Position numbers and translations under genes: made by a program
Part shown: one piece after another, positions 1-9,168 of the stretch
Layout of the letters: each line of letters begins with the position of its first letter
Position numbering within the stretch: position 1 is the stretch's first letter
Assembly (NCBI GenBank): GCA_900539835.1
Contig: UQDR01000001.1
Span: 78,495-142,494 of the forward strand
Direction: 5' to 3'
DNA: 64,000 nucleotides
Source: an uncultured Ruminococcus sp.
Lineage (GTDB): Bacteria > Bacillota > Clostridia > Oscillospirales > Ruminococcaceae
Notes under the pieces: generated by a model
The model's input: the letters and a program-made list of their open reading frames with translations, nothing else
The model's database searches: none
Told to the model about the DNA's origin: nothing

Positions 1-967
1 TTTTAGGTCCGAGAATATTTCCGTCAAATTGCTGAATAAGAAAAATTATAATTAAAAACCAGATAACTTTTCTTGGTTCAACAAGCAAAATCAGAAAAGC
101 CGACGGTATTGCTCCGATAAAAGGTCCGAAAAATGGTATTATATTTGTTACTCCCACAATAACGCTTATAAGTATGTTGTAAGGAATATTGACTATTGTA
201 AGAACAATAAAGCATATAAAACCAATTATAATGGAATCGACTATTTTTCCCGTTAAAAAACCTGAGAAAACTTTGTTTGCCTGATTGCCGAATCTGAATA
301 TTTTTCCGCAGGTGGATTTCTTTAAGTTTGCAAACATGATTTTCTTTAACTGTGCAATTAATGTCTCTTTGCTGTAAAGCAGATATATAGATAAAATAAA
401 GCCAAGAACAAAGTTTTTTATCAGATTTACAAAGCTAAGCGCACCCGAAAGAATATTTTCAAGCATTGGCTGCAATTTTCCTAAATCAGTTCCGAATTCC
501 ACTAACTTTTCAGAAATAACAGTTCCGATTTTAGGATAATTAGCGAATAATTTATTGATCCATTCCTGACTTTTATCAACAATTCCGGAAAAGTTGTTGA
601 TGATATCATTTATACTGTTTATTATTTCCGGTACTACAATTGAGATTATTCCGCCAACTATTCCAAGAAAAATCAAGGAACTGAATGTAACTGATAAAGA
701 TCTGAGCCATTTTCTTTTTCCGGCTTTCTTCGGTTTTTTTATAATCTTTTTATTGACAACATGCTCAAAGGTAACCATAATGGGATTAACAAGAAAAGCA
801 ATGACAAATCCCCAGATAACCGGTAGCAAAACAGTGAAAATTGCTGAAAGAATATTTAATATAGTTTGAAATTTAAAAATTGCCACAACCAGCAGTAAAT
901 TCACAGCAATAACCAAAACAGCATAAAGTGCAATTGTATTATATTTTTTGTTGGTATGAAACTTCAT
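1..967 (-). CDS. AI-2E family transporter (partial, N-terminal 322 residues)
   Basis: This reading frame is open to the left edge, so the C-terminus lies outside the window. I translated it by hand from the ATG at 967, which follows an AAAGGAGC ribosome binding site. The protein starts with a lysine-rich stretch, one membrane helix and a second hydrophobic segment ending in NPI. It then has a long amphipathic soluble region of about 100 residues, and from residue about 200 onward repeated hydrophobic helices including the IGFICFIVL segment and the NIIPFFGPFIGAIPS motif. That architecture and motif are typical of the AI-2E/YtvI/PerM exporter family (Pfam AI-2E_transport). Members are about 350-400 residues long, so most of the protein is present. 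The substrate cannot be inferred. A good promoter lies just upstream and the gene diverges from the trp operon. Confidence 0.85.
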   Translation of the reverse strand, partial: MKFHTNKKYNTIALYAVLVIAVNLLLVVAIFKFQTILNILSAIFTVLLPVIWGFVIAFLVNPIMVTFEHVVNKKIIKKPKKAGKRKWLRSLSVTFSSLIFLGIVGGIISIVVPEIINSINDIINNFSGIVDKSQEWINKLFANYPKIGTVISEKLVEFGTDLGKLQPMLENILSGALSFVNLIKNFVLGFILSIYLLYSKETLIAQLKKIMFANLKKSTCGKIFRFGNQANKVFSGFLTGKIVDSIIIGFICFIVLTIVNIPYNILISVIVGVTNIIPFFGPFIGAIPSAFLILLVEPRKVIWFLIIIFLIQQFDGNILGPK

Positions 968-1004
968 AACCCGCTCCTTTCTATAAATTCTATCGCTTAA
1001 ATTT

Positions 1005-1033
1005 ATTATACACCATAAAAAATAATATTGCAA
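1005..1033 (-). promoter_or_regulatory. Promoter for the AI-2E transporter gene
   Basis: On the minus strand TTGCAA (1033-1028) and TATAAT (1010-1005) are separated by 17 bases, about 40 bases upstream of the start codon. This is a sigma-A type promoter read by eye. Confidence 0.65.
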
Positions 1034-1092
1034 CATAATAAAAAGTAATAATTTTTTATATGCAAAGTTTACAATTTATTAATAATGTCGTA

Positions 1093-1121
1093 TTGACAAT
1101 TATTTGGTTTTAGAATATAAT
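1093..1121 (+). promoter_or_regulatory. Promoter of the trp operon
   Basis: A consensus TTGACA (1093-1098) and consensus TATAAT (1116-1121) are spaced by exactly 17 bases. Transcription would start near 1128, immediately before the T-box leader. Confidence 0.8.
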
Positions 1122-1137
1122 GTTATTAACTTAATAT

Positions 1138-1430
1138 GTGAAATCCGCTGAGCAAAAGTAAGTAACTTTTTTGGATTGTTTCAGAGAGCCGATGTCTGGT
1201 GCGAATCGGTACATGAAAAATGAGTGAATGGATTTGTGAGGAGCAATGTGAAAATTCTTTTGAATTAGTATCATTCGCCGTGTTTCCTACGTTAGTGTGA
1301 CAGGATATTGATTTTCTTTTTATGAAATGCGTATCTGTGAGCCGATGAAATTCATCGGAAATTTGGGTGGCACCACGGTGGTTCTATCGTCCCATAGCTT
1401 AAAGCTATAGTGATGATGGGACTTTTTTTA
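1138..1430 (+). promoter_or_regulatory. T-box leader, tRNA-Trp specific
   Basis: This is a T-box riboswitch that should read through only when tRNA-Trp is uncharged. The T-box core GGGTGGCACCACGG lies at 1365-1378. Its TGGC bulge pairs with an NCCA end whose discriminator base is G, which fits bacterial tRNA-Trp. In the stem I specifier loop the pattern GTGAA-TGG-A places a UGG (Trp) codon at 1229-1231. The Stem I apical element lies near 1178-1212. The leader ends in a terminator hairpin 41 bases before trpE. Specifier, discriminator and downstream genes all agree on tryptophan. Confidence 0.95.
1389..1429 (+). terminator. T-box attenuator terminator
   Basis: GTCCCAT (1389-1395) pairs with ATGGGAC (1416-1422), with an inner AGCTT/AAGCT helix, and seven T follow. 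It is the default-off terminator of the Trp T-box. Confidence 0.85.
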
Positions 1431-1471
1431 TTGCCATTTAAACCGTATATAATTTTAAGGAGGTAAAAGCA

Positions 1472-2947
1472 ATGCTGTATCCATCAATTGAACAAGTAAG
1501 AGATTTATTAAAAGAATATAAAACGGTTCCTACCTTTTATGAGCTTTTAGTTGATTCTTACACCCCTATTCAGCTATTTAACTGTCTGCATGAAGCTTAT
1601 GAAAACTGTTTTATTCTTGAATCTGTAGATAACAAAGATCAATGGGGCAGATATTCTTATGTTGGTATTAATCCCCGTGCTGAAATTACATTAAAAAACC
1701 ACATCGCTTCAGTAACATATCGAGGATGTGAAACAAAAGAAATTCAAGTTGATAATCCAATTGAGTTTTTCTCTGAGATAATTGAAGCACACAAAGCTCC
1801 TAAATTTAATAATCGTCCTAAATTAACAGGCGGTCTCATTGGTTATTTTGCTTATGATATGATCAGATATTTTGAAAAGACGCTTGTCAATCCACCTCAA
1901 GATGATTTAGAAATGCCGGATGCAAGCTTGCATTTGTTTGAAGAGCTTGTAGCATACGATCACTTGAGCAACAAAGCCGTTATTATATTAAATATTAATG
2001 CTGATGATAATCTTGAAGAGAAATATGTCGAATGTGAAAAAAGAAAAGATGAAATAATTGAAATACTGAGAAATTATTCTCCAAAGCCAAAAAAGCATTA
2101 TGAATTAAATAAAGAGATAACAGTGAAATCAAATATTACTAAAGAACATTATCTTAAAAATGTAGAAACAGCTAAGGAATATATCAAAGAGGGCGATATT
2201 TTTCAAATCGTTCCGTCACAGAGGTTTGAGGTTGACAATCCACCTGACAGCTTTGATGTTTATAGAATGCTGAGATCGACTAATCCATCGCCTTATCTTT
2301 ATTATTTTTCTCATAAGGATTTTGCAATAGCAGGAGCTTCACCCGAAATGCTTGTTTCAGTAAATGACGGAACTGTAATAACAAGACCTATCGCCGGAAC
2401 TATTAAGCGTGGTGAAACACATGATGAAGATGTAAAAAATGAACAGCAGCTTATAAATGATCCTAAGGAATGTGCGGAGCATACAATGCTTGTAGATTTA
2501 GGACGAAATGATATCGGAAAAGTATCAGAATTCGGTTCTGTTCAAGTAACTGATTATATGATAATTGAACGTTATTCAAAAGTAATGCATCTTGTTTCAA
2601 ATGTCAAGGGAAAGCTCAGAGAGGATAAAAAACCGCTTGACGCTTTGATGGCAGTTCTTCCCGCCGGAACACTTTCAGGAGCTCCGAAAGTAAGGGCTAT
2701 GGAAATTATAGATGAGCTTGAAACTACAAAGCGGGGATTATATGGCGGAACAGTAGGCTATCTCGCATTTGACGGAAGTATTGATACTTGCATAGCCATA
2801 AGAACAGTATTGTTTAAAAACAATAAAGCCTATGTTCAAGCAGGTGGCGGCGTTGTCGCAGACAGCATACCTGAAAATGAATATCAGGAATCAGTCAATA
2901 AATCAATGGCAGTTATAAACGCAATAAAGGAAGCTGCTAAGCTTTAA
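1472..2947 (+). CDS. trpE: Anthranilate synthase component I
   Basis: TrpE makes anthranilate from chorismate, using ammonia delivered by the TrpG domain encoded two genes downstream. The 491 residues match the usual length. The N-terminal domain carries the ILES-type motif (residues 48-51) that forms part of the Trp feedback site. The C-terminal chorismate-binding domain contains IAGTIKRG, DPKECAEHTMLVDLGRND and the PAGTLSGAPK signature with GGGVVADS near the end. The ATG follows AAGGAGG. It is the first gene of the operon behind the Trp T-box, so both transcription attenuation and enzyme feedback are expected. Confidence 0.97.
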   Translation: MLYPSIEQVRDLLKEYKTVPTFYELLVDSYTPIQLFNCLHEAYENCFILESVDNKDQWGRYSYVGINPRAEITLKNHIASVTYRGCETKEIQVDNPIEFFSEIIEAHKAPKFNNRPKLTGGLIGYFAYDMIRYFEKTLVNPPQDDLEMPDASLHLFEELVAYDHLSNKAVIILNINADDNLEEKYVECEKRKDEIIEILRNYSPKPKKHYELNKEITVKSNITKEHYLKNVETAKEYIKEGDIFQIVPSQRFEVDNPPDSFDVYRMLRSTNPSPYLYYFSHKDFAIAGASPEMLVSVNDGTVITRPIAGTIKRGETHDEDVKNEQQLINDPKECAEHTMLVDLGRNDIGKVSEFGSVQVTDYMIIERYSKVMHLVSNVKGKLREDKKPLDALMAVLPAGTLSGAPKVRAMEIIDELETTKRGLYGGTVGYLAFDGSIDTCIAIRTVLFKNNKAYVQAGGGVVADSIPENEYQESVNKSMAVINAIKEAAKL

Positions 2948-2967
2948 TTTACAGGAGGATAAATATT

Positions 2968-4050
2968 ATGTCTACTAATAAAGAAATCATTTTAACAGGC
3001 GACCGCCCTACAGGACCTTTGCATTTGGGACACTTTGTGGGATCACTTAATAACAGAGTCAAGCTTCAGAACACAGGAAAATACAATCAATTTGTTATGA
3101 TCGCCGATTTGCAGGCTCTTACTGATAACGCTGAGAATCCTGAAAAAATCAGACAGAATATTCTTGAAGTTACGCTCGATTATTTGGCTGCTGGATTAGA
3201 GCCTGACAAAACAACATTTTTTGTACAGTCGCATGTACCGGCTCTTTATGAGCTTCCAATGTATTATTCAAATCTTGTCACAATGTCAAGACTTGAAAGG
3301 AATCCTACAATTAAGGCAGAAATCAAGCTGAGAAATTTTGAAAGAAATTTACCAGTTGGATTTATGACATATCCTATAAGTCAGGCTGCTGATATCACAG
3401 CTTTTAAAGCAAAATTTGTACCCGTCGGCGAAGATCAGCTTCCTATGCTTGAACAGACACGAGAAATAGTTTCAGCTTTTAATAGAATTTATAATTGCGA
3501 AATTCTTGTTGAGCCACAGGCAATACTTCCGGACAATGAGGCTTGCTGTAGACTTGTCGGAACAGACGGCGGAACAAAAATGAGCAAATCTTTGGGCAAC
3601 TGCATTTATCTGAAGGATGATGAAAAGACAATCAAACAAAAGGTAATGTCTATGTTTACCGACCCAACACATATTAATGTTTCAGACCCGGGCCATACAG
3701 AGAATAATCCTGTATTTATTTATCTCGACGCATTTAGCAGCGACGAAATGTTTGCCGAGTATCTTCCTGAATATAAAAATCTTGAAGAGCTTAAAGAGCA
3801 TTACAGACGTGGCGGATTGGGAGATATGAAAGTAAAGAAATTCCTTAATAATGTTATGCAGGAAATGCTTAAGCCTATTCGTGAACGTAGAGAAGAATAT
3901 GCAAAGGATAAAAATGCACTTTTAGAAATTCTGAGAAAGGGCACGGAACATGCAGTAGAAATCTCAAATAATACAGTTAACGAAGTTAGAAATGCTATCG
4001 GCATTAACTATTTCAGCGATAAGAGCTTTAAGGATCATTTTATAGATTAA
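2968..4050 (+). CDS. trpS: Tryptophanyl-tRNA synthetase, type II-like, inside the trp operon
   Basis: This enzyme charges tRNA-Trp with tryptophan. It is a class I synthetase of 360 residues with the HIGH-type motif HLGH at residues 19-22 and KMSKS at 204-208. The N-terminal TGDRPTGPLHLGH, the DYLAAGLEPDKTT stretch, VGEDQLPMLEQT and the C-terminal GGLGDMKVKK resemble the TrpRS II branch (as in the Deinococcus auxiliary enzyme) rather than the shorter housekeeping TrpRS, which usually begins SGIQPTG. Subfamily placement is by eye. The gene lies 20 bases after trpE and 19 before trpGD with its own AGGAGG, so it should be induced by uncharged tRNA-Trp through the leader T-box. Whether another trpS exists elsewhere cannot be seen. 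Confidence 0.95.
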   Translation: MSTNKEIILTGDRPTGPLHLGHFVGSLNNRVKLQNTGKYNQFVMIADLQALTDNAENPEKIRQNILEVTLDYLAAGLEPDKTTFFVQSHVPALYELPMYYSNLVTMSRLERNPTIKAEIKLRNFERNLPVGFMTYPISQAADITAFKAKFVPVGEDQLPMLEQTREIVSAFNRIYNCEILVEPQAILPDNEACCRLVGTDGGTKMSKSLGNCIYLKDDEKTIKQKVMSMFTDPTHINVSDPGHTENNPVFIYLDAFSSDEMFAEYLPEYKNLEELKEHYRRGGLGDMKVKKFLNNVMQEMLKPIRERREEYAKDKNALLEILRKGTEHAVEISNNTVNEVRNAIGINYFSDKSFKDHFID

Positions 4051-4069
4051 CCGATTAGGAGGAGTAAAA

Positions 4070-5707
4070 ATGATTTTATTAATTGATAACTATGATAGCT
4101 TTACCTATAATCTATATCAAGCAATTGGTGTGCTTTCTCCTGATATTAAAGTATTACGAAATGATGAAATAACTGTTGAAGAAATTGAAAAACTTGCTCC
4201 GAGTGCTATTGTTGTTTCCCCGGGTCCATGTTATCCTAAACAGGCAGGAATCTCTGTTGCTGCAATAAAATATTTCAGTGGAAAAATTCCTATTCTCGGC
4301 GTTTGTCTTGGTCATCAGTCTATAGGAGAGGCTTTCGGCGGAAAAATAGTTCATGCCGAAGAAATTCTTCATGGAAAACAAACAATAATTAAAATTAATA
4401 ATGATACAAAGCTTTTTGACGGGCTTAATAAGGAAATAAAAGCCGCAAGATATCATTCTTTGATAATTGAGAGAAATACACTTCCCGACTGTTTAACTGT
4501 TATAGCAGAAGATGATAAAGGACAGATAATGGCGGTTAAACATAAAGAACATCCTACTTATGGAGTGCAATTTCATCCCGAATCAATTATGACAGAGGTG
4601 GGAGAGAAAATAATTTCTAATTTTCTCAATAATATTGCAGATATCAAAACCACACAAACAAAATTACCGTCTATTCCTGATTCAGAGAGAACAGAACTTA
4701 AAAAGTATATTAAAAAATGCATCGAAGGAGAAACTCTTACTGAAGATGAAGCATATTCAGCAATGAATATAATTATGAGTGACAGAGCGACCAATGCACA
4801 GATATCTGCATTCCTTTCCGGTTTAAGAATGAGAGGAGAAACCATTGAGGAAATAACCGCCTTTGCAAAAGTTATGAGATCAAAGATGGCAATAGTTAAG
4901 CATGACTTCCCTGTCCTTGATATAGTAGGAACAGGCGGAGATTTGTCAAACAGCTTTAATATTTCTACTACTGCGGGATTTGTTATCGCCGGAGCAGGAC
5001 TGAATGTTGCTAAGCACGGCAACAGAAGCGTTTCTTCAAAAAGCGGAGCAGCTGATGTTTTAGAGGCTTTAGGCGTTAAAATTGCATCAACACCTGAAAA
5101 AGCAGAAGCGTCTCTTAGAAATGTAGGATTTTCTTTCTTATTTGCGCAAAGCTATCATTCAGCTATGAGATTCGTCGGACCCGTAAGAGGACAGATCGGC
5201 GTTAGAACCATTTTTAATATTTTAGGTCCTCTTGCAAACCCCGCAAAAGCTGATTATATGATACTTGGCGTTTATGATCCTGATCTTCTCGAACCCATGG
5301 CTGAGGTTCTCAAAAACTTAGGAATTAAGGCGGCAATGCTCATATATGGAAACGATGGTTTAGACGAGATTTCAATTTCTGCATCAACATCTGTATGTGA
5401 AATTAAAAACGGTGTGATAACAAAATATAAAATAAGTCCGGAAGATTTCGGAATGCCGCTTGCTGATAAAGATGAAATTAAAGGCGGAGAAGCTTTGGAT
5501 AATGCTAAAATCACTTTAGGCATTCTTAACGGCTCAATAAATGGCGCAAAAAGAGACATCGTGGTCCTTAATGCAGGTTGTGCATTGTATATCAGCGGAA
5601 AAGCTGAAAGCATAGAAGACGGCATTAAAATGGCAAATGAATCTATTGACAGCGGAAAGGCGCTTGATAAACTGAACCAGCTCATTGAATTCTCAAATAA
5701 GGACTGA
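4070..5707 (+). CDS. trpGD: Fused anthranilate synthase glutaminase / anthranilate phosphoribosyltransferase
   Basis: One polypeptide of 545 residues carries two activities. Residues 1-190 are a class I glutamine amidotransferase with the nucleophile in GVCLGHQ (Cys79) and the FHPES motif (His169, Glu171), supplying ammonia to TrpE. Residues about 207-540 are anthranilate phosphoribosyltransferase, with the GTGGD phosphate-binding loop (287-291) and the KHGNRS motif further on, adding PRPP to anthranilate. TrpGD fusions are known in enterobacteria and some Firmicutes. The linker near residues 190-206 is short and polar. It sits in the trp operon with six bases to trpC. Confidence 0.96.
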   Translation: MILLIDNYDSFTYNLYQAIGVLSPDIKVLRNDEITVEEIEKLAPSAIVVSPGPCYPKQAGISVAAIKYFSGKIPILGVCLGHQSIGEAFGGKIVHAEEILHGKQTIIKINNDTKLFDGLNKEIKAARYHSLIIERNTLPDCLTVIAEDDKGQIMAVKHKEHPTYGVQFHPESIMTEVGEKIISNFLNNIADIKTTQTKLPSIPDSERTELKKYIKKCIEGETLTEDEAYSAMNIIMSDRATNAQISAFLSGLRMRGETIEEITAFAKVMRSKMAIVKHDFPVLDIVGTGGDLSNSFNISTTAGFVIAGAGLNVAKHGNRSVSSKSGAADVLEALGVKIASTPEKAEASLRNVGFSFLFAQSYHSAMRFVGPVRGQIGVRTIFNILGPLANPAKADYMILGVYDPDLLEPMAEVLKNLGIKAAMLIYGNDGLDEISISASTSVCEIKNGVITKYKISPEDFGMPLADKDEIKGGEALDNAKITLGILNGSINGAKRDIVVLNAGCALYISGKAESIEDGIKMANESIDSGKALDKLNQLIEFSNKD

Positions 5708-5712
5708 GTAAT

Positions 5713-6492
5713 ATGATACTTAATGATATAATAGAAAAAAGAAAAGAACAGCTTTCAAGAGAAATATCTCATATTTCCCGGGAAAAAATGAAGCAGCTGG
5801 CAGAAGAATCAGAGATGCCTATTTTATCTTTTAAAGACGCTTTGAAAAACAACAGGCTTAGCGTTATATGTGAAGTAAAAAAAGCTTCACCATCAAAGGG
5901 CTTGATAAGAGATGACTTTCATCCTGTGGAAATTGCAAAAGAGTATGAAGAAGCCGGCGCTGACGCTATTTCCTGCTTGACAGAAGAATTTTACTTTAAA
6001 GGATCATCCAAATTTCTGTCAGATATAAGAAAAAATGTAAGTATCCCGATTATAAGAAAAGACTTTATTTTTGATGAATATCAAATTCACGAAGCAAAAG
6101 TCATCGGCGCTAATGCTATTTTATTAATAGCGTCTATATTATCCGAAAAACAAATGGCAGAATTTCAGGAGCTTTCTCACTCATTAGGTTTACAGTGTCT
6201 TGTTGAGGTGCACAATCAAGAGGAGCTGAAGAAAGTTCTTACATTCAAGCCTGATATTATCGGCATAAATAATAGAAACCTCAAGACTTTTGAAGTGGAT
6301 TTAAACACTACTGCAAAAGTAAGGGATAATGTTCCATGTGAAACATTACTTGTATCAGAAAGCGGTATTAAGGATAATACTGATATGAAAATGGTGCGTT
6401 CCTTAGGGGCTGACGCTGTGCTGATCGGCGAAACACTTATGAGAAGCAAAAACATAGCTTCTACACTTCATAGCCTGAGAGAAGGAGTATAA
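5713..6492 (+). CDS. trpC: Indole-3-glycerol phosphate synthase
   Basis: TrpC closes the indole ring from CdRP, releasing CO2 and water. The 259-residue TIM barrel has the family landmarks CEVKKASPSKG (catalytic Lys), IRKDFIFDEYQ, LLIASIL, LVEVHN, GINNRNLKTFEVD and the VSESGI / AVLIGE phosphate-binding loops. It begins six bases after trpGD and its stop is one base before the trpF start, so the genes are probably translationally coupled. Confidence 0.97.
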   Translation: MILNDIIEKRKEQLSREISHISREKMKQLAEESEMPILSFKDALKNNRLSVICEVKKASPSKGLIRDDFHPVEIAKEYEEAGADAISCLTEEFYFKGSSKFLSDIRKNVSIPIIRKDFIFDEYQIHEAKVIGANAILLIASILSEKQMAEFQELSHSLGLQCLVEVHNQEELKKVLTFKPDIIGINNRNLKTFEVDLNTTAKVRDNVPCETLLVSESGIKDNTDMKMVRSLGADAVLIGETLMRSKNIASTLHSLREGV

Positions 6493-6493
6493 G

Positions 6494-7135
6494 TTGACTA
6501 AAATTAAGATTTGCGGTATTAGACGAATTGAAGATTGTCAATATCTAAATGAGTTCAAGCCTGATTATGCCGGATTTATACTTTCAAAACCGTTTTGGAG
6601 ATGTATTGATTTAAATAAACTATCTGAATTAGATAATGTTTTATCAAAACAGATAAAGAGAGTCGGAGTTTTTGTAAATGAAACTGTTGAATATATTTTG
6701 CAATACACTCCCCTGCTTGATATAATTCAGCTTCACGGTGATGAAACAGAAAATTTTATAAATGATCTGAGAGCTAAAACCGATTGTGAGATTTGGAAAG
6801 CTATTAGAGTAAAATCGGCTGATGAAATAAATGAAGCCTGCAAGCTTCCTGTTGATAAGCTTTTGATTGACAGCTATTCTGATAACACTTACGGCGGCAG
6901 CGGAAAGGTTGCTAACTGGGATTTAATAAAAGATTGTGAAATCAGCAAACCATTTTTACTTGCCGGAGGAATTTCGGCTGACAACTGTTTAGAGGCTGTG
7001 AATAGTGTTAAACCTTTTGGACTTGATATTTCAAGTTCTGTGGAGACAGGTCAGGTTAAAAACAGCGATAAAATTAAAGAAATAATTTCATTAATCAGAA
7101 ATCACGACAGAATAATAGACACTTGTTCTGAATAA
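6494..7135 (+). CDS. trpF: Phosphoribosylanthranilate isomerase (TTG start)
   Basis: TrpF isomerises phosphoribosylanthranilate to CdRP. The 213-residue protein has the N-terminal KICGIRR with the catalytic Cys, the IIQLHGDE motif, the KLLIDSYS and GGSGK region, FLLAGGIS, and the catalytic Asp in GLDISSSVE. The start codon is TTG at 6494. It is chosen because GAAGGAG ends about six bases before it and the canonical TKIKICGI sequence begins right there. Gene order trpC-trpF-trpB-trpA is standard. Confidence 0.95.
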   Translation: MTKIKICGIRRIEDCQYLNEFKPDYAGFILSKPFWRCIDLNKLSELDNVLSKQIKRVGVFVNETVEYILQYTPLLDIIQLHGDETENFINDLRAKTDCEIWKAIRVKSADEINEACKLPVDKLLIDSYSDNTYGGSGKVANWDLIKDCEISKPFLLAGGISADNCLEAVNSVKPFGLDISSSVETGQVKNSDKIKEIISLIRNHDRIIDTCSE

Positions 7136-7155
7136 TATTTGAAAGAAGGATTAAT

Positions 7156-8352
7156 ATGTCAAAAATAGGACGTTTCGGAGAGTTTGGCGGACAATATGTA
7201 CCGGAAACAGTCATGCATGCCGTTCATGAGCTTGAAGAAGCATATAATAAATATAAAAAAGACCCTGAATTTATAAAAGAGCTTGAAGATTTATATAAAA
7301 ACTATGCCGGAAGACCCTCAATGCTTTATTATGCTGAAAGAATGACAAAGGATTTAGGCGGCGCTAAGGTTTATATAAAGCGTGAAGATTTAAATCACAC
7401 CGGAGCACACAAAATCAACAACGTTTTAGGACAGATATTGCTCGCAAAAAAAATGGGCAAAAAGCGTGTGATTGCTGAAACAGGCGCCGGACAGCATGGT
7501 GTTGCCACTGCTACAGCATGTGCGCTTTTCGGCTTGGAATGTGAAATATATATGGGTGCAGAGGATGTAAAGCGTCAATCTTTAAACGTATATCGAATGA
7601 ATTTGTTAGGTGCAAAATGCACTGCTGTAAACAGCGGAACTGCCACATTAAAAGATGCAGTTAATGAAGCAATGCGTGACTGGTGTGCAAATATTGACAC
7701 GACATATTACTGCATTGGTTCAACTATGGGACCGCATCCTTATCCTGAAATGGTAAGAGATTTTCAGAAGGTTATTTCCAAGGAAATAAAACAGCAGCTT
7801 TTAGAAAAAGAAGGCAGACTTCCTGACTGTGTTGTGGCTTGCTGCGGCGGAGGCTCAAATGCAATCGGAGCATTTTATAATTTCATCGAAGACAAATCAG
7901 TAAGACTTGTAGGAGCTGAGGCGGCAGGAAGAGGCGTTAACACTCCTGATAACGCCGCCACAATTACTAACGGCTCTGTGGGAATATTCCATGGCATGAA
8001 GTCGCTGTTTTTGCAAAACGATTATGGTCAGATTAATCCTGTATATTCTATTTCCGCCGGTCTTGATTATCCCGGAGTTGGTCCTGAACACGCATATCTG
8101 AATGAAACGGGCCGTGCGGATTATGTTGCAATCAGCGATGAAGAAGCAGTCAATGCATTTGAATATCTATCTAAAATTGAAGGCATAATTCCGGCTATTG
8201 AGTCATCGCATGCAGTTGCTGCGGCTTTAAAAATCATTCCAACCATGTCAAAGGATCAGATTATCGTTATTAACTTGTCGGGGCGTGGTGATAAGGATGT
8301 ATATTCCATTGCAAGATACAGGGAGGTTGACCTTAATGAAGAACAGAATTGA
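7156..8352 (+). CDS. trpB: Tryptophan synthase beta chain
   Basis: TrpB condenses indole with L-serine on PLP. The 398-residue protein shows FGEFGGQYVPE at the N-terminus, the PLP lysine in HTGAHKINN, AETGAGQHGVATA, the CCGGGSNAIG phosphate-binding loop and LSGRGDKD near the end. This is the TrpB1 type that forms a complex with TrpA. Its last 17 bases overlap the start of trpA, consistent with coupled synthesis of the two subunits. Confidence 0.97.
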   Translation: MSKIGRFGEFGGQYVPETVMHAVHELEEAYNKYKKDPEFIKELEDLYKNYAGRPSMLYYAERMTKDLGGAKVYIKREDLNHTGAHKINNVLGQILLAKKMGKKRVIAETGAGQHGVATATACALFGLECEIYMGAEDVKRQSLNVYRMNLLGAKCTAVNSGTATLKDAVNEAMRDWCANIDTTYYCIGSTMGPHPYPEMVRDFQKVISKEIKQQLLEKEGRLPDCVVACCGGGSNAIGAFYNFIEDKSVRLVGAEAAGRGVNTPDNAATITNGSVGIFHGMKSLFLQNDYGQINPVYSISAGLDYPGVGPEHAYLNETGRADYVAISDEEAVNAFEYLSKIEGIIPAIESSHAVAAALKIIPTMSKDQIIVINLSGRGDKDVYSIARYREVDLNEEQN

Positions 8353-9130
8353 CATTTGTTTTGAACAATTAAAAAAAGAAAACAGAAAGGCTCTTGTTAC
8401 ATTTATCACTGCCGGTGACCCTGATATGGAAACAACTGAAAAGACAGTACTTGAAATGTATAAAAACGGTGCTGACATTATTGAACTGGGTGTTCCTTTT
8501 TCAGATCCTGTTGCTGAAGGAGTTACCATTCAGAAAGCATCTTTGCGTTCATTAAAAAACGGTACGACACTTGACGATATTTTTGATTTGGTCACGAGAA
8601 TCCGAGCTGAATCTGACAAGCCTTTGCTTTTGATGATGTATTTAAATACAATTTTTAAATATGGCACTCAGAAATTTTTTAAGCTATGCAAGGAAAGAGA
8701 AATTGACGGCGTTATAGTACCTGATCTTCCGTTTGAAGAGCGTGATGAAATTTCAAGTGCTGCTGATGAATACGGCATTTATCAAATTAATCTTGTTGCA
8801 CCCACATCAGATGAACGTATTTCTATGATAACAAAAGAAGCAAAAGGATTTTTGTATGTAGTTTCTTCTTTAGGTGTAACCGGAACCAGAAATGAAATCA
8901 CGACTGATTTCGACAAACTTCTCAGCCCGATAAGAAATCACAGCGAGCTTTGTCCCGCCTGCATTGGTTTTGGCATTTCATCACCTGAACAGGCAAAGAA
9001 AATGTCATCATACTGTGACGGGGCTATCGTTGGCAGCGCCATAGTAAAAATAATTGAACAATATGGCAAGGACAGTCCTGAAAAGGTTGGAGAATTTGTT
9101 AAGCTTTTGAGAAATGAAATGGACAGTTAA
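8336..9130 (+). CDS. trpA: Tryptophan synthase alpha chain
   Basis: TrpA cleaves indole-3-glycerol phosphate to indole and glyceraldehyde 3-phosphate. I place the start at the ATG at 8336, 51 bases inside the longest open frame, because GGGAGG sits about nine bases upstream and the family N-terminus MKNRIDICFEQL begins there. This gives 264 residues, the normal length. The catalytic Glu and Asp are in IIELGVPFSDP, followed by the VAEGVTIQ variant common in clostridia, PDLPFEE, VSSLGVTGTR and GFGISSPEQA. It is the last gene of the operon and is followed by a strong terminator. Confidence 0.96.
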   Translation: MKNRIDICFEQLKKENRKALVTFITAGDPDMETTEKTVLEMYKNGADIIELGVPFSDPVAEGVTIQKASLRSLKNGTTLDDIFDLVTRIRAESDKPLLLMMYLNTIFKYGTQKFFKLCKEREIDGVIVPDLPFEERDEISSAADEYGIYQINLVAPTSDERISMITKEAKGFLYVVSSLGVTGTRNEITTDFDKLLSPIRNHSELCPACIGFGISSPEQAKKMSSYCDGAIVGSAIVKIIEQYGKDSPEKVGEFVKLLRNEMDS

Positions 9131-9138
9131 AAAACAAA

Positions 9139-9167
9139 CCCGTTACCAATCAAGGTAACGGGTAATT
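9139..9167. terminator. Bidirectional terminator between trpA and tyrS
   Basis: CCCGTTACC (9139-9147) and GGTAACGGG (9154-9162) form a perfect nine-base-pair stem with a six-base loop. T-rich DNA follows on the plus strand and A-rich DNA precedes it, so it can stop both convergent transcripts. Confidence 0.85.
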
Positions 9168-9168
9168 T

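Noticed and set aside
3472..3672. Minus-strand frames within trpS and trpGD
   Set aside because: They are shadows of highly conserved trp genes on the opposite strand.
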